DNA of 64,000 nucleotides from Prolixibacteraceae bacterium. Its GTDB lineage: Bacteria; Bacteroidota; Bacteroidia; Bacteroidales; Prolixibacteraceae. The stretch spans positions 41,094 to 105,093 of the forward strand of contig JAIBEZ010000114.1 in NCBI GenBank assembly GCA_019459485.1. Direction: 5' to 3'. The translations under genes and the position numbers were made by a program. Below are positions 18,438 through 27,640 of the stretch, piece by piece. The notes below the pieces were generated by a model. The model was not told the origin of the DNA. It was given only the letters and a program-made list of their open reading frames with translations, and searched no databases. Position 1 is the first letter of the stretch. Each line of letters begins with the position of its first letter.

Positions 18438-19301
18438 TTAAAAATCAATGTATGTTTCCGGATCAAGGGCTGTTCCGTTGTGCCAAAGTTCGAAATGCAG
18501 GTGCGGACCGGTTGTGAGCTCTCCGCTGTTTCCCATGATGGCGATCACCTCTCCCGCTTTCACCCTGTCGCCCACCGATTTCAATAATTCAGCATTGTGC
18601 TTGTATGCCGAAATGATATTGCTTTCGTGCTGAATATATATTGAATTGCCTGTGTCCATTGTCCAGCCGGCGAAAATTACAGTTCCATCCAATACATTCG
18701 AAATTCTTGCATTAAGTGTTCCAACAATATCAATCGCCAGGTGCTCGGTTTTCGCATTGAATTTATTGGTGATCATTCCCCGGAGCGGTGTGAAAAAATG
18801 AATATTGGCGATACTTGGAAGCCGTTTCGAATTTTCTGAAACCGATAAACTGAGCCGCTCTTCGAGCAACTTATCCTGAAATGCAGAATCAGCATTGAAA
18901 CTTCGAAATTTAACTTCATGGGCAGTTAATCCCGAGTCAGATACAGGCATTTCATCCGTAGGCACTTCTCCCATGAACAATGCTTTTATCTTGTCAAAAT
19001 ATTTATCCCTTTCTATGATTTCATTTTCCAAAGAATCAACCAAAACATAATTGCGAATGATAATTTGCCGGGTTTTAGCACTTGGATATCCGGGAATATT
19101 TTCGCGCAAGGGAGTGTACGCAATAATAACAGTGGTTAGTAAAATTAATAAAATAGCGCCCAAACTGCCCAGAGTCAACACTTTTATCGGGGTAAGTTTG
19201 ATGCTCCAGACCGTTTGAATCGTAGAATCGTTGTAGATGATGAGCCGGTAATGGTCTTTCAGCATCTGAAATATTTTCTTGGTCAGCTCTTTTCTGTTCA
19301 T
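18438..19301 (-). CDS. M23 family peptidase (LytM-type), membrane anchored
   Basis: A 287-residue protein with a short cytoplasmic N-terminus, one transmembrane helix (about residues 34-57, TLGSLGAILLILLTTVIIAY), a coiled periplasmic linker and a C-terminal LytM/M23 domain. The zinc ligands H and D are visible in KTEHLAIDIVG and the catalytic HxH in GPHLHFELW, so the domain is predicted active as a peptidoglycan endopeptidase. It is the first gene of the M23-dxr-rseP-tatA unit and divergent from the initiator tRNA. Confidence 0.9.
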   Translation of the reverse strand: MNRKELTKKIFQMLKDHYRLIIYNDSTIQTVWSIKLTPIKVLTLGSLGAILLILLTTVIIAYTPLRENIPGYPSAKTRQIIIRNYVLVDSLENEIIERDKYFDKIKALFMGEVPTDEMPVSDSGLTAHEVKFRSFNADSAFQDKLLEERLSLSVSENSKRLPSIANIHFFTPLRGMITNKFNAKTEHLAIDIVGTLNARISNVLDGTVIFAGWTMDTGNSIYIQHESNIISAYKHNAELLKSVGDRVKAGEVIAIMGNSGELTTGPHLHFELWHNGTALDPETYIDF

Positions 19302-19445
19302 TCTCTGTTTTTTCGAACTCCAAAATTAGAAAGATTTATAGAAAACCAGTCCGATCAACCCCATATTAATACTTCATAACGAAGCAGATTCAACAATCAG
19401 CAAAAAATAATTGAAATCGGATTAGGAATATTTAAACCGATGCGC

Positions 19446-19453
19446 TATATTTG
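19446..19453 (+). promoter_or_regulatory. Candidate -7 element for the initiator tRNA
   Basis: TATATTTG is an exact TAnnTTTG match 73 bases before the mature tRNA. The region 20 bases upstream has only a partial TTG (TTA), so the -33 element is weak. Confidence 0.5.
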
Positions 19454-19526
19454 CAGCCGCTTAGCAGAGAAATCAGAAGCAAAGCGAAGTTCTTACAAAC
19501 GACGATACATTTATATAAAGATATAT

Positions 19527-19599
19527 TGCGGGATGGAGCAGTTGGTAGCTCGTTGGGCTCATAACCCAAAGGCCGTCGGTTCGAGTCCGGCTCCCGCTA
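19527..19599 (+). tRNA. Initiator tRNA-fMet (CAT anticodon)
   Basis: The segment folds as a complete cloverleaf with anticodon CAT in the loop CTCATAA. Two features mark it as the initiator rather than elongator Met: a T1-T72 mismatch at the end of the acceptor stem, and three consecutive G-C pairs in the anticodon stem (GGG opposite CCC). The D-arm and T-arm (GGTTCGAGTCC) are intact. The 3' CCA is not encoded after A73 and must be added enzymatically. A terminator begins 6 bases downstream, so this is a single-gene unit. Confidence 0.96.
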
Positions 19600-19605
19600 C
19601 ACAGA

Positions 19606-19635
19606 AGCTCTGGCATTTATGCCGGAGCTTTTTTT
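19606..19635 (+). terminator. Terminator after the initiator tRNA
   Basis: AGCTCTGGCA (19606-19615) pairs with TGCCGGAGCT (19620-19629), with one G-T pair and a 4-base loop, followed by six T. Confidence 0.85.
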
Positions 19636-19744
19636 ATGTCCGCCCTTTGCACTTCCACCCCTATTTCTTCCTGTTATAAAAAAAAGCTGCTCCAATTTTT
19701 GTTGAAACAGCTGATAAAAGATAAAACCAAGACTATTGCAATAA

Positions 19745-20185
19745 CTATTTTTTGTAAAAAGGATGTATCAGATAATTGTAGATCATACATCCGGCACAAA
19801 TTGCAAATACAAATTCAAGGCCCGCAAAGAAAATAAGCATTCCGGCAACAACCACAGATGCAAGTTGAAGTTCAAGTATGAACAGAACAGCAATAACGAT
19901 GGTCATTAAAAATCCAAGACGGGCTGCAAAAACCTTTGGCGCTTTGTCTATCATTTTTACCGGCAGGTTGAGAGTGTTGCTCAAATAATGGCTCATAAAA
20001 CTTAACGGACTGAACTTAATTTCGGTAAAAGCCCTGATGAAAAAATCGGCCATTAAAAAAACAAGCAAAAATATGGAGTTAAAAACAAATGCACTTACAA
20101 TAACAGCAATTGCAAAAAACGCATTAAAACGTGTAACCTGCTCGTTTATACGCTGATCTGAAATGGGACAAACTAAATTCTTCAT
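19745..20185 (-). CDS. DUF4395 family membrane protein
   Basis: A 146-residue integral membrane protein with four hydrophobic segments. It begins with CPISDQRINEQVTRFNAFF, the conserved opening of DUF4395, and continues with FFIRAFTEIKFSPLSFMSHYLS and a C-terminal GMLIFFAGLEFVFAICAGCMIY block containing a paired-small-residue and cysteine region. The biochemical function of the family is not established to my knowledge. It stands alone on the minus strand between the tRNA terminator and the aminopeptidase gene. Confidence 0.82.
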   Translation of the reverse strand: MKNLVCPISDQRINEQVTRFNAFFAIAVIVSAFVFNSIFLLVFLMADFFIRAFTEIKFSPLSFMSHYLSNTLNLPVKMIDKAPKVFAARLGFLMTIVIAVLFILELQLASVVVAGMLIFFAGLEFVFAICAGCMIYNYLIHPFYKK

Positions 20186-20425
20186 AATTCAAATGATTTA
20201 TTCAATCCTGCAATAACAAAAAAACACAATTTTTAATGGATTCGCCAAATAAAATACAAATGTGTCTTTTATTCTGAAATAAAGGTATGAATTGTGCAAA
20301 TTACATTAAAGGCTTAATATTTCGGTAAAACTGTTTCCGTTTCATATTATTCCCAAATTTGTTTCCCCGACCAGAAATTCAAATCATATTTCTAACTTTA
20401 TGGCTTCTAACAATTCTTGAAAAGC

Positions 20426-21820
20426 ATGTTTCAAACTGAAGTTTATATTGAAAGAAGAAAAATTCTTTGCGAAAAAATCGGCTCCGGATTGATCCTTTTT
20501 TGGGGAAATGATGAAAGTCCCAAAAATTTCACCGATAACAACTATCATTTCAGGCAGCACAGTTCATTCCTGTATTATTACGGTATCGATTGCCCTTCAC
20601 TTGCAGCAATCATCGATATCGACAATCAGCGGCAAATGATTTTTGGAGACGATTTTAGCATTGATGATATTATCTGGCGTGGTGCACAGCCAACCATTTC
20701 CGAACTGGCAATGCAAAGCGGTATTGAAGAAACTTACCCCATGGTAAAGCTTTATACAATTTTAAAAGAGGCCCAGGCTTCGCGAAAGACGATCCATTTT
20801 TTGCCGCCGTACCGGCACGAGAACAAAATAAAACTTTTACGCTTCCTGAATATCCGTCCCGATCAGATCAATTTAAACGCTTCATCTGATTTGGTAAAAG
20901 CAGTGATTAGTCAGCGTGAAATAAAGTCGCCGCTTGAAATTGCTGAAATTGAAAAAGCGGTGGATCTTTCAGTAGATATGCACATGGCCGCAATAAAAAC
21001 AGCCCGCCCCGGAATGACCGAAGCTCAGGTTGCTGCCAAAGTCTATGAAATTGCCCTCGCTCAAAACTGCGATATTTCCTTTCCCATTATCGCCACCATT
21101 AACGGGCAAACCCTGCACAATCATTCGCACCGGAACATACTTAAAGAAGGCGATTTATTCCTGCTCAACGCAGGGGCCGAAACGCAGGAGCATTATGCCG
21201 GCGACCTTTCCAGCACTTTTCCAATCAGTAAAAATTTTACAAACATCCAAAAAGAGATTTACAGGGCAACTTTGAAAGCTCAACAGGCAGCAATAGAAAG
21301 TCTCGTTCCAAATGTCAGATTTTTAGATGTACACATGGCCGCCTGCCGCTCGATTGCCGCATCGATGAAAGCACTTGGGCTGATGAAAGGTGATACCGAC
21401 GAAGCTGTTGCCGAAGGAGCACATGCGTTGTTCTTTCCCTGCGGAACCGGCCACCTGCTGGGGCTCGATGTTCACGATATGGAAGACCTTGGCGAAGTTT
21501 GGGTGGGTTACAACGGCGAACAAAAAAGCACTCAATTCGGATTAAAATCACTTCGTCTGGCAAAAGAACTATTGCCCGGGCACGTTTTCACCGTCGAACC
21601 CGGTATTTATTTTATTCCTGAATTAATAGATCTTTGGAAATCGGAAAACAGATTTGAAGCCTTCCTCAACTGGAACGAAATCGAAAAATTCAGGTATTTT
21701 GGAGGTATTCGCAATGAAGAAGACTTTTTGGCCACTGAAAACGGATTCAGGAGACTCGGAAAAGACAAGCCAAAATCAATTCAGGAAATTGAGGTTTTAA
21801 GAAATCAATCAGGCGGTTAA
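20426..21820 (+). CDS. M24 family metallopeptidase (aminopeptidase P-like)
   Basis: A 464-residue aminopeptidase P-type protein: N-terminal creatinase-like domain (residues 1-165) and a C-terminal pita-bread domain. The metal-binding positions read NAGAET (N248), HYAGDLSST (D260), CGTGHLLGLDVHD (His), TVEPGIYF (Glu) and GIRNEEDFLAT (Glu). The first ligand is Asn where active enzymes have Asp, which may alter metal binding. The ATG at 20426 (MFQTEVYIERR) is preferred; an in-frame TTG three codons earlier is less likely. It cleaves Xaa-Pro bonds if active. It is monocistronic by spacing. Confidence 0.88.
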   Translation: MFQTEVYIERRKILCEKIGSGLILFWGNDESPKNFTDNNYHFRQHSSFLYYYGIDCPSLAAIIDIDNQRQMIFGDDFSIDDIIWRGAQPTISELAMQSGIEETYPMVKLYTILKEAQASRKTIHFLPPYRHENKIKLLRFLNIRPDQINLNASSDLVKAVISQREIKSPLEIAEIEKAVDLSVDMHMAAIKTARPGMTEAQVAAKVYEIALAQNCDISFPIIATINGQTLHNHSHRNILKEGDLFLLNAGAETQEHYAGDLSSTFPISKNFTNIQKEIYRATLKAQQAAIESLVPNVRFLDVHMAACRSIAASMKALGLMKGDTDEAVAEGAHALFFPCGTGHLLGLDVHDMEDLGEVWVGYNGEQKSTQFGLKSLRLAKELLPGHVFTVEPGIYFIPELIDLWKSENRFEAFLNWNEIEKFRYFGGIRNEEDFLATENGFRRLGKDKPKSIQEIEVLRNQSGG

Positions 21821-21944
21821 CACTGGCAATCCTCACAGATAAAACCTGGATTCAAATTTTTTGAATGTTATTTAGGAAAACCATTGTCCGTGTCTGTTAA
21901 ATATTGTTAATTTTACCGATACCTACTTTAACCTAAGCGTAGAT

Positions 21945-24035
21945 ATGCCAAAAAAATCTATTGAAAGAAGAGCATTTCTTAAACTTATGAGTGCTGGCCT
22001 TGGGGCAAGTTTTTGCTCATTTCCAAGATTTGCACAAGCATTTACGCCACCGGTCAATTTTAGCCATCTTGATTTTGTTCTGGGAAAACCAGAATGGATT
22101 TTACACGATGACGGAACTTTTGATATTTATGCGGGAACCATTCGTCTGAAGAATTGCAGGCCTTCGATCAACGGACAAAGCATTTTCGCACGCAATACAT
22201 TCATGGGCGATTCACCAAAAGGTAAGCGCATCATTTATGAAGTCGCCGGTGGATTTGTTATGCTTGATCTCCGTACCCATTCAAATACCATTTCAATTGG
22301 TGCCGAACTCAGCGGGATGAAATACGGACCAATCTGGTTTAATCCACTGGGTGAAGGATATTTAACTGGTGCCACCCGATTTTTCAGGCAAGGATTGGGA
22401 ACAGGCGGACAAACAGGAATATTCAACATCCAGCAATCGACCAACAGAAATAATCCTGAATATCCTCAAGAACAAGCATGGTCGTATGACAGCTTTCTGA
22501 TGACCGGATTGATTGCTGACAATGGCGATACTTTGTCGATTGGCGCATTCGAGCAAAAGGATTTCATGCAACGAAGCTCCATTTTTAACCGTCCGCGACG
22601 AAAGGGTATGGGCGACAGCCGGTTTGGGAACGAGGCAGTCTTTTTTGAATCAGGATTTGCGATGGAAAACATTCCGCTCAAAGATGAATTCATCAAGATG
22701 CCCGATTTGTTTATCTATTATGGGAACCAGCCTTTTGGAACCATGCAGAACCTTGCCTGGAGCATTTCAGAAGAAAATCAGGCACGGCGTGATACCGACA
22801 CCAATTATTTCTGGTCGTCCTATCAGGATTTCCGCACCTCTTTCAGCTACCAATACCTGCTCGACCAGTTAAAGATACTCGATGAAACGAATCCTCCTGT
22901 TCCGCTTCAAACTGTACATATTGGACCAGGATATTGTATTACCGGCGATTGGCTCGACACAAACGATAAATGGCCAAAAACCATGGAAGACGCTGCGCGG
23001 CAGATTTTCCAACGACGTTACCGGGCAGGAATATACGTAGCTCCGTTTGCAGTGCACGAGAAAAGTAAAATTTTCAGGAACCATCCGAACTGGATATTAA
23101 AAGACAACGAAGGCAACACGATTGTGATGGACGAGGATTCTGAAGGTAAACTTTATGCACTTGACGGAAGCCATGAAGATGTAAAAGATTACATCGGCAA
23201 AGTTTTCAGAAATTTCCGCAAAATGGGCTTTACCTATTTCGAGGTTGATTATTTAGAATGGGGACTGAAAGATTCGTCGGAGGTTAAGCGGGCAAAAAAA
23301 GGAAAATCATCGGTTCAGGTTTTCAGGGCAGTAATGGAAATAATAAGGGAAGAAATTGGCGCCGGAAGTTTCATTACCGCGAACAAAACGCCATTCTCGC
23401 CACTGATCGGACTTGTTGATGCTGTAAGAATAGCCCGCGACCAAAGCTGGAAATGGGAAAAAGAAACCACCGGGCACATCCTTCAGGAAAGTTACAATAC
23501 ACAATATTTCAACAATGTTTTTTGGCAAAACGACCCGGATGCTGTTTTTCTGCGCGACTACAAAAACGAGTTTACAGCAGATGAACAAAAAAGCCTTGCT
23601 CTTTGGAACGGATTTATGGGCGGTGCTATCGGAATTTCAGATAATTTTAAAATAATGGAAAGTGACAAATTACAAATCTGGAATTTTCTTGAACCAACCA
23701 AACGACCTCAAAGTGCCATTTTGCCATTCTGGGGAAACAATATGAAGAACAAAGTTGCAGTGCGCAGGTATAAAAAAGAAAACGCCTGGGCAATCCTCGT
23801 ACTGAATGATTCCGACCAGGCTGTTTCTGAAACCTACTCGGTTTATGATTTAATCGGATCAAAAGAAGCCTGGGTTTTTTACTGGGAACCAGGATTCAGC
23901 CTTGGATTGGGAAAAGCTACCCGAATTGCAACTATTTTGAGCAGTCACGAAACAAAGCTGTATTTCCTTTCCGAAGAAAAAGAAAACCCGGGATTGAACA
24001 TGTCCATTGGTGGCCGCGAATTGCGTAACAGCTAA
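21945..24035 (+). CDS. Tat-exported GH36-like alpha-galactosidase family protein
   Basis: A 696-residue secreted glycoside hydrolase-like protein. The N-terminus carries a twin-arginine signal (ERRAFLKLMSAGLGASF) ending near FAQA, so export in folded form through the TatA encoded at 15650 is expected. The middle part resembles clan GH-D (GH27/GH36) barrels. YFEVDYLEW places a candidate nucleophile at about D435, and VRIARDQSWKWE a candidate acid/base at about D499, following the R-x3-D pattern. The C-terminal region is a beta domain. The substrate cannot be told from sequence; alpha-galactosides are the family norm. No sugar-uptake or regulatory genes flank it. Confidence 0.72.
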   Translation: MPKKSIERRAFLKLMSAGLGASFCSFPRFAQAFTPPVNFSHLDFVLGKPEWILHDDGTFDIYAGTIRLKNCRPSINGQSIFARNTFMGDSPKGKRIIYEVAGGFVMLDLRTHSNTISIGAELSGMKYGPIWFNPLGEGYLTGATRFFRQGLGTGGQTGIFNIQQSTNRNNPEYPQEQAWSYDSFLMTGLIADNGDTLSIGAFEQKDFMQRSSIFNRPRRKGMGDSRFGNEAVFFESGFAMENIPLKDEFIKMPDLFIYYGNQPFGTMQNLAWSISEENQARRDTDTNYFWSSYQDFRTSFSYQYLLDQLKILDETNPPVPLQTVHIGPGYCITGDWLDTNDKWPKTMEDAARQIFQRRYRAGIYVAPFAVHEKSKIFRNHPNWILKDNEGNTIVMDEDSEGKLYALDGSHEDVKDYIGKVFRNFRKMGFTYFEVDYLEWGLKDSSEVKRAKKGKSSVQVFRAVMEIIREEIGAGSFITANKTPFSPLIGLVDAVRIARDQSWKWEKETTGHILQESYNTQYFNNVFWQNDPDAVFLRDYKNEFTADEQKSLALWNGFMGGAIGISDNFKIMESDKLQIWNFLEPTKRPQSAILPFWGNNMKNKVAVRRYKKENAWAILVLNDSDQAVSETYSVYDLIGSKEAWVFYWEPGFSLGLGKATRIATILSSHETKLYFLSEEKENPGLNMSIGGRELRNS

Positions 24036-24079
24036 ATCCGCTCAGAAATTTCTATCCAAAATCAATTCTCTCCATAAAA

Positions 24080-24110
24080 TTGGCTGCTTTGCTGCATTTT
24101 TCTAATTTCA
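24080..24110 (+). promoter_or_regulatory. Candidate promoter of the menaquinone operon
   Basis: TTG at 24080-24082 and TAATTTCA at 24103-24110 are separated by 20 bases, the Bacteroidota -33/-7 spacing. The last two bases of the -7 element deviate. It lies 20 bases before the menI start and is the only candidate I found before the first men gene. Confidence 0.4.
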
Positions 24111-24129
24111 CGCTTTTAATTTTATCGTG

Positions 24130-24567
24130 ATGGAATTTCCCAAACTAAACATTGCAACTCCCATTGAGTTGATCAACAAATTTGCAGCAAATACGATGGT
24201 TGAAAACCTCGGCATCCGGTTTACCGCTGTGGGCGAAGGATGGGTAGAAGCCACAATGCCTGTCGATGTGAGAACCTCGCGCCCGGGCGGACTTTTACAC
24301 GGTGGTGCCAATCTGGCGCTTGCCGAAACAATTGCAGGACTTGGTTCAATGCTGACGGTTGACATCAGTGAATTCGACGTTCTCGGAATTCAGGTCAGCG
24401 CCAATCATACCGGAGGAGCATCTTCAGGAACAGTTTATGCACGCGCCGAAATCGTGCATTCGGGAAACCAAACCCATGTATGGAATGTTGAAATAAAAAA
24501 TGACGCCGGAAAACTGATTTCTACCGGAAGAGTGACCAATATGATTGTAAAACGGAATGGAAAATAA
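24130..24567 (+). CDS. menI: 1,4-dihydroxy-2-naphthoyl-CoA thioesterase (hotdog fold)
   Basis: A 145-residue PaaI/YdiI-type hotdog thioesterase. The catalytic region reads RPGGLLHGGANLALAETIAG, with the oxyanion Gly-Gly and the active Glu in place. By position it is the menaquinone DHNA-CoA hydrolase: it is the first gene of a men cluster and overlaps menF by 11 bases. The in-frame GTG three bases earlier is a possible alternative, but the ATG at 24130 (MEFPKLNIATP) is standard. Family members can act on other acyl-CoAs; the pathway assignment is from context. Confidence 0.85.
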   Translation: MEFPKLNIATPIELINKFAANTMVENLGIRFTAVGEGWVEATMPVDVRTSRPGGLLHGGANLALAETIAGLGSMLTVDISEFDVLGIQVSANHTGGASSGTVYARAEIVHSGNQTHVWNVEIKNDAGKLISTGRVTNMIVKRNGK

Positions 24568-25666
24568 CCTGCCTTTAACTTCGGTAATAGATCAGCTTCT
24601 GGAAAAAAATATCGCTTTTGCCTGCTGGTTCAACCCGATGGACAACTGCCTCGGAATTGTTGCCGGCAACGCATCTGATGTTAAATTATTCGATCGCTTC
24701 GATCAGCTAAACGGTGAAGCCGGATTTGTATTTGCACCTTACCGTATTTCCGAAAAATGTCCGGTTATTCTGCTGAAACCTGCCATTTATCTTGAAGATT
24801 TCAAATCATCCGATCAGCTTGATTTCAGCAACATAGAGCCATTTATTGAAGCTGCCAAAACTGATGAACATTGTGACGGATGCACAAAGGAAGAATATAT
24901 CCGCACCATCGAAGAAACTGTAACCGCCATTCGCCAAGGCGATCTTTCTAAAGTGATTATTTCCAGAAAGATACCAGTAAAAAGGCCTTCCGGATCGCTG
25001 GGCAGCATATTTTTTCAGTTACACGATCAAACGCCCAATGCATTTACATACCTTGTCAATTTACCAGCAGCTGGAATTTGGATGGGAGCTACTCCTGAAG
25101 TGCTGATAAAATCGGATGGAAAGAATTTCGAGACCGTATCGCTTGCCGGGACTCAGGTTCGGAAACAAGTTGCCGAAGAGTATTGCTGGAGCACAAAAGA
25201 CATTGAAGAACAGGCATTTGTATCAAGATATATGTTGGATGTTTTTTTCAATTTCAACATTCATAAATACAAAACTACTGGCCCTGAAACTTTGGAAAGT
25301 GGCAAGGTTGCCCATCTGAAAACATCTTTCTTTTTCCCGTCTGAAAAAATTGAAAACTGCCTCGGAAATTTTGTTGCCGAATTGCATCCAACTCCCGCAG
25401 TTTGCGGATTACCAAAAAATCTGGCCGATGACTTTATCAGGGAAAAAGAAAAACACGACCGGAAATATTATACAGGATATTTGGGTTCATGGAAACTGAA
25501 TCAAAAAGTCAATCTTTTTGTAAATTTACGCTGCATGGAAATTACTGATGATGAATTTATTCTATATGCCGGAGGCGGAATAACCTCCAGATCAATTCCG
25601 GAACGCGAATGGGAGGAAACCAACCAAAAAGCCAAAACTTTGCTTTCGGTAATTAATCCCGATTAG
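24557..25666 (+). CDS. menF: Isochorismate synthase
   Basis: A 369-residue chorismate-binding enzyme that converts chorismate to isochorismate, the entry step of classical menaquinone synthesis. The conserved chorismate-fold blocks are visible: GDLSKVIISRKIPV, WMGATPEVLIK, SLAGTQ, VAELHPTPAVCGLPK, YYTGYLGSW and LFVNLRCMEI with YAGGGITSRSIPEREWEETNQK. It overlaps menI by 11 bases and is followed by menD after 3 bases. Its product competes with trpE, also in the window, for chorismate. Confidence 0.93.
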   Translation: MENNLPLTSVIDQLLEKNIAFACWFNPMDNCLGIVAGNASDVKLFDRFDQLNGEAGFVFAPYRISEKCPVILLKPAIYLEDFKSSDQLDFSNIEPFIEAAKTDEHCDGCTKEEYIRTIEETVTAIRQGDLSKVIISRKIPVKRPSGSLGSIFFQLHDQTPNAFTYLVNLPAAGIWMGATPEVLIKSDGKNFETVSLAGTQVRKQVAEEYCWSTKDIEEQAFVSRYMLDVFFNFNIHKYKTTGPETLESGKVAHLKTSFFFPSEKIENCLGNFVAELHPTPAVCGLPKNLADDFIREKEKHDRKYYTGYLGSWKLNQKVNLFVNLRCMEITDDEFILYAGGGITSRSIPEREWEETNQKAKTLLSVINPD

Positions 25667-25669
25667 ATT

Positions 25670-27352
25670 ATGATTTCAGACAAAAAACATATTCAGCAAC
25701 TGGCTGCCTTGCTCCTGAAAAAAGGAATTACCGATATCGTAATTTCGCCCGGAAGCCGCAATGCCCCAATGATAAACACATTCACTGGCATTCCGGAATT
25801 CGATTGCCGTAATATTGTGGATGAACGCAGCGCTGCCTATTTTGCGCTCGGGTTATCTCTGGCTAAACAGAAACCGGTGGCAATTGTCTGCACTTCCGGA
25901 ACCGCAACTTTGAATTACACACCAGCTGTTGCCGAAGCTTTTTATCAGAATATCCCATTGATTGTGCTCACCGCCGACCGCCCGGATTACTGGATCGATC
26001 AGGCAGAAAGTCAATGTATTCGTCAGGAAAATATCTATCAGAACTTCACAAAAAAGGGAATCAGTTTGCCATTGGGCGAAACCGAAAAAGAACTTTGGTT
26101 TGCCGCACGACAAATAAACGAATGCCTGAATCTGGCCGTTTCCGGCAACCCGGCGCCGGTGCACATCAACATTCCGCTTGAAGAACCATTGCATCAACTG
26201 GTTCAGGAAGAATTGCCCGAAGTAAAGGTGATTGAACTTACTGATATTCAACAAAAAATAACTGAAAGTGAATTAGTACGACTTGCAGAAACAATCGGTC
26301 GGTCGCAAAAAATATTGATATTGGCCGGGCAACTGAACCCGAATCCTGCACTTGAAAACAGTTTGGCGAAATTTGTCGAAAAAACCGGCGCCGTAGTCTT
26401 GCACGAACATTTATCGAATTTATCTGATTCACAATTTTGTGGAAGCATTGATACATTGATGGCGTCCATTCTGGAAGAATCGGTCAATGATTTTCAGCCC
26501 GATTTGCTGATCAGCTTTGGCGGGCAGTTTGTGTCCAAAGCGCTCAAACAATTTCTGCGGAAAAACAAACCGGCTGAACACTGGCATTTAAGTTTGGGCG
26601 GCGAACATTTTGACACCTATCAATCCTTGACCAAAGTGATAAAAGTGGATACTGATGATTTCTTTGATAAAATTTCAGAATGCGTTCAGCTTACCGACAA
26701 AACTTATCTGCAAAACTGGAAAAACAAGGAAAATCAAGTGAATCTGATTCGCGATAAATTTGTTGAAAGTGTCGAATTTAGTGATTTGAAAGCATTTGAA
26801 ATAATCGGCCAGCACATTCCCGGAAATTCAGTCATTCATTTGGGCAACAGTTCACCGGTAAGATATGTCCTGATTCACAACCGGGTTGAAAGCGCTCAGT
26901 ATTTCAGCAACCGCGGCACAGCCGGAATTGACGGTTGCCTTTCGACTGCCGTTGGTTTTGCCAGCGAATCGGATAAATTGAATACGATCATCCTCGGCGA
27001 CTTGTCTTTCTTTTACGACTCGAATGCGCTTTGGAACAAATACGTCGGCACCAATCTTCGCATCATCGTCATTCACAACGGTGGCGGAAACATTTTCAGC
27101 ATGATAAAAGGCCCATCCGATTCGCCTGCTTTTGTCGAACATTTTTTTGCTGAAAACAACCACAAAGCCGAAGTGTTGGCAAAAGCGTTTGGGTTAAATT
27201 ATTTCAAAGCCGAAAATGAAGTTGAACTTACATCAGTATTGGATCAGTTTTATTCGCCGGAACAACAGGAAGTTGCTTTGTTGGAGGTTTTTACGGATGC
27301 AGAGGTGAATACAGAGGTTTTTCGGGAATTGTTTAAAAGCGTGAAATCTTAA
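25670..27352 (+). CDS. menD: SEPHCHC synthase (2-succinyl-5-enolpyruvyl-6-hydroxy-3-cyclohexene-1-carboxylate synthase)
   Basis: A 560-residue thiamine diphosphate enzyme joining isochorismate and 2-oxoglutarate. Blocks: VISPGSRNAPM near residue 25, the catalytic-glutamate region NIVDERSAAYFALGLS, CTSGTATLNYTPAVAEA, and PLIVLTADRPDYWID. In the C-terminal ThDP domain are STAVGFASE, ILGDLSFFYDSNALW and VIHNGGGNIFSMI, which carry the diphosphate and magnesium contacts. The length is normal. It is the last gene before the first non-men insertion. Confidence 0.95.
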   Translation: MISDKKHIQQLAALLLKKGITDIVISPGSRNAPMINTFTGIPEFDCRNIVDERSAAYFALGLSLAKQKPVAIVCTSGTATLNYTPAVAEAFYQNIPLIVLTADRPDYWIDQAESQCIRQENIYQNFTKKGISLPLGETEKELWFAARQINECLNLAVSGNPAPVHINIPLEEPLHQLVQEELPEVKVIELTDIQQKITESELVRLAETIGRSQKILILAGQLNPNPALENSLAKFVEKTGAVVLHEHLSNLSDSQFCGSIDTLMASILEESVNDFQPDLLISFGGQFVSKALKQFLRKNKPAEHWHLSLGGEHFDTYQSLTKVIKVDTDDFFDKISECVQLTDKTYLQNWKNKENQVNLIRDKFVESVEFSDLKAFEIIGQHIPGNSVIHLGNSSPVRYVLIHNRVESAQYFSNRGTAGIDGCLSTAVGFASESDKLNTIILGDLSFFYDSNALWNKYVGTNLRIIVIHNGGGNIFSMIKGPSDSPAFVEHFFAENNHKAEVLAKAFGLNYFKAENEVELTSVLDQFYSPEQQEVALLEVFTDAEVNTEVFRELFKSVKS

Positions 27353-27362
27353 AATAAATGGT

Positions 27363-27545
27363 ATGAGTAAGTCAAAGCTAATTATGATGGCAGTAATGAT
27401 GATTATTGCTTCAGTTTTAATCATTCTTCTTAAAGAACAAGCCACAGAAAGTTCACTTCAGCCATTTTCAGGTTTTTTTGCTGGGATGCTATTTGCATCA
27501 GGGTTATTTCTCTTTTTTAATCAAATTTCAAAAAAGAAGATTTAA
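27363..27545 (+). CDS. Small two-helix membrane protein
   Basis: A 60-residue protein with two predicted transmembrane helices (about residues 5-23 and 36-53) joined by a short polar loop, with a basic tail (NQISKKKI). It starts 10 bases after the menD stop, so it is probably co-transcribed with the men genes. I do not recognise the family and can assign no function; the composition and spacing support a real gene. Confidence 0.6.
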   Translation: MSKSKLIMMAVMMIIASVLIILLKEQATESSLQPFSGFFAGMLFASGLFLFFNQISKKKI

Positions 27546-27640
27546 CGGTTTTTCTTATCCAGAAGAACTCATTTATTCACCGATCAGAGGCAAAAATGCG
27601 AGGTTGTTTCGCGAGTTTAAGCATGTAAAAGTTTAAAAAG

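Noticed and set aside
19440..19679. Open frame running through the initiator tRNA
   Set aside because: It reads across the tRNA, its terminator and promoter; no protein features.
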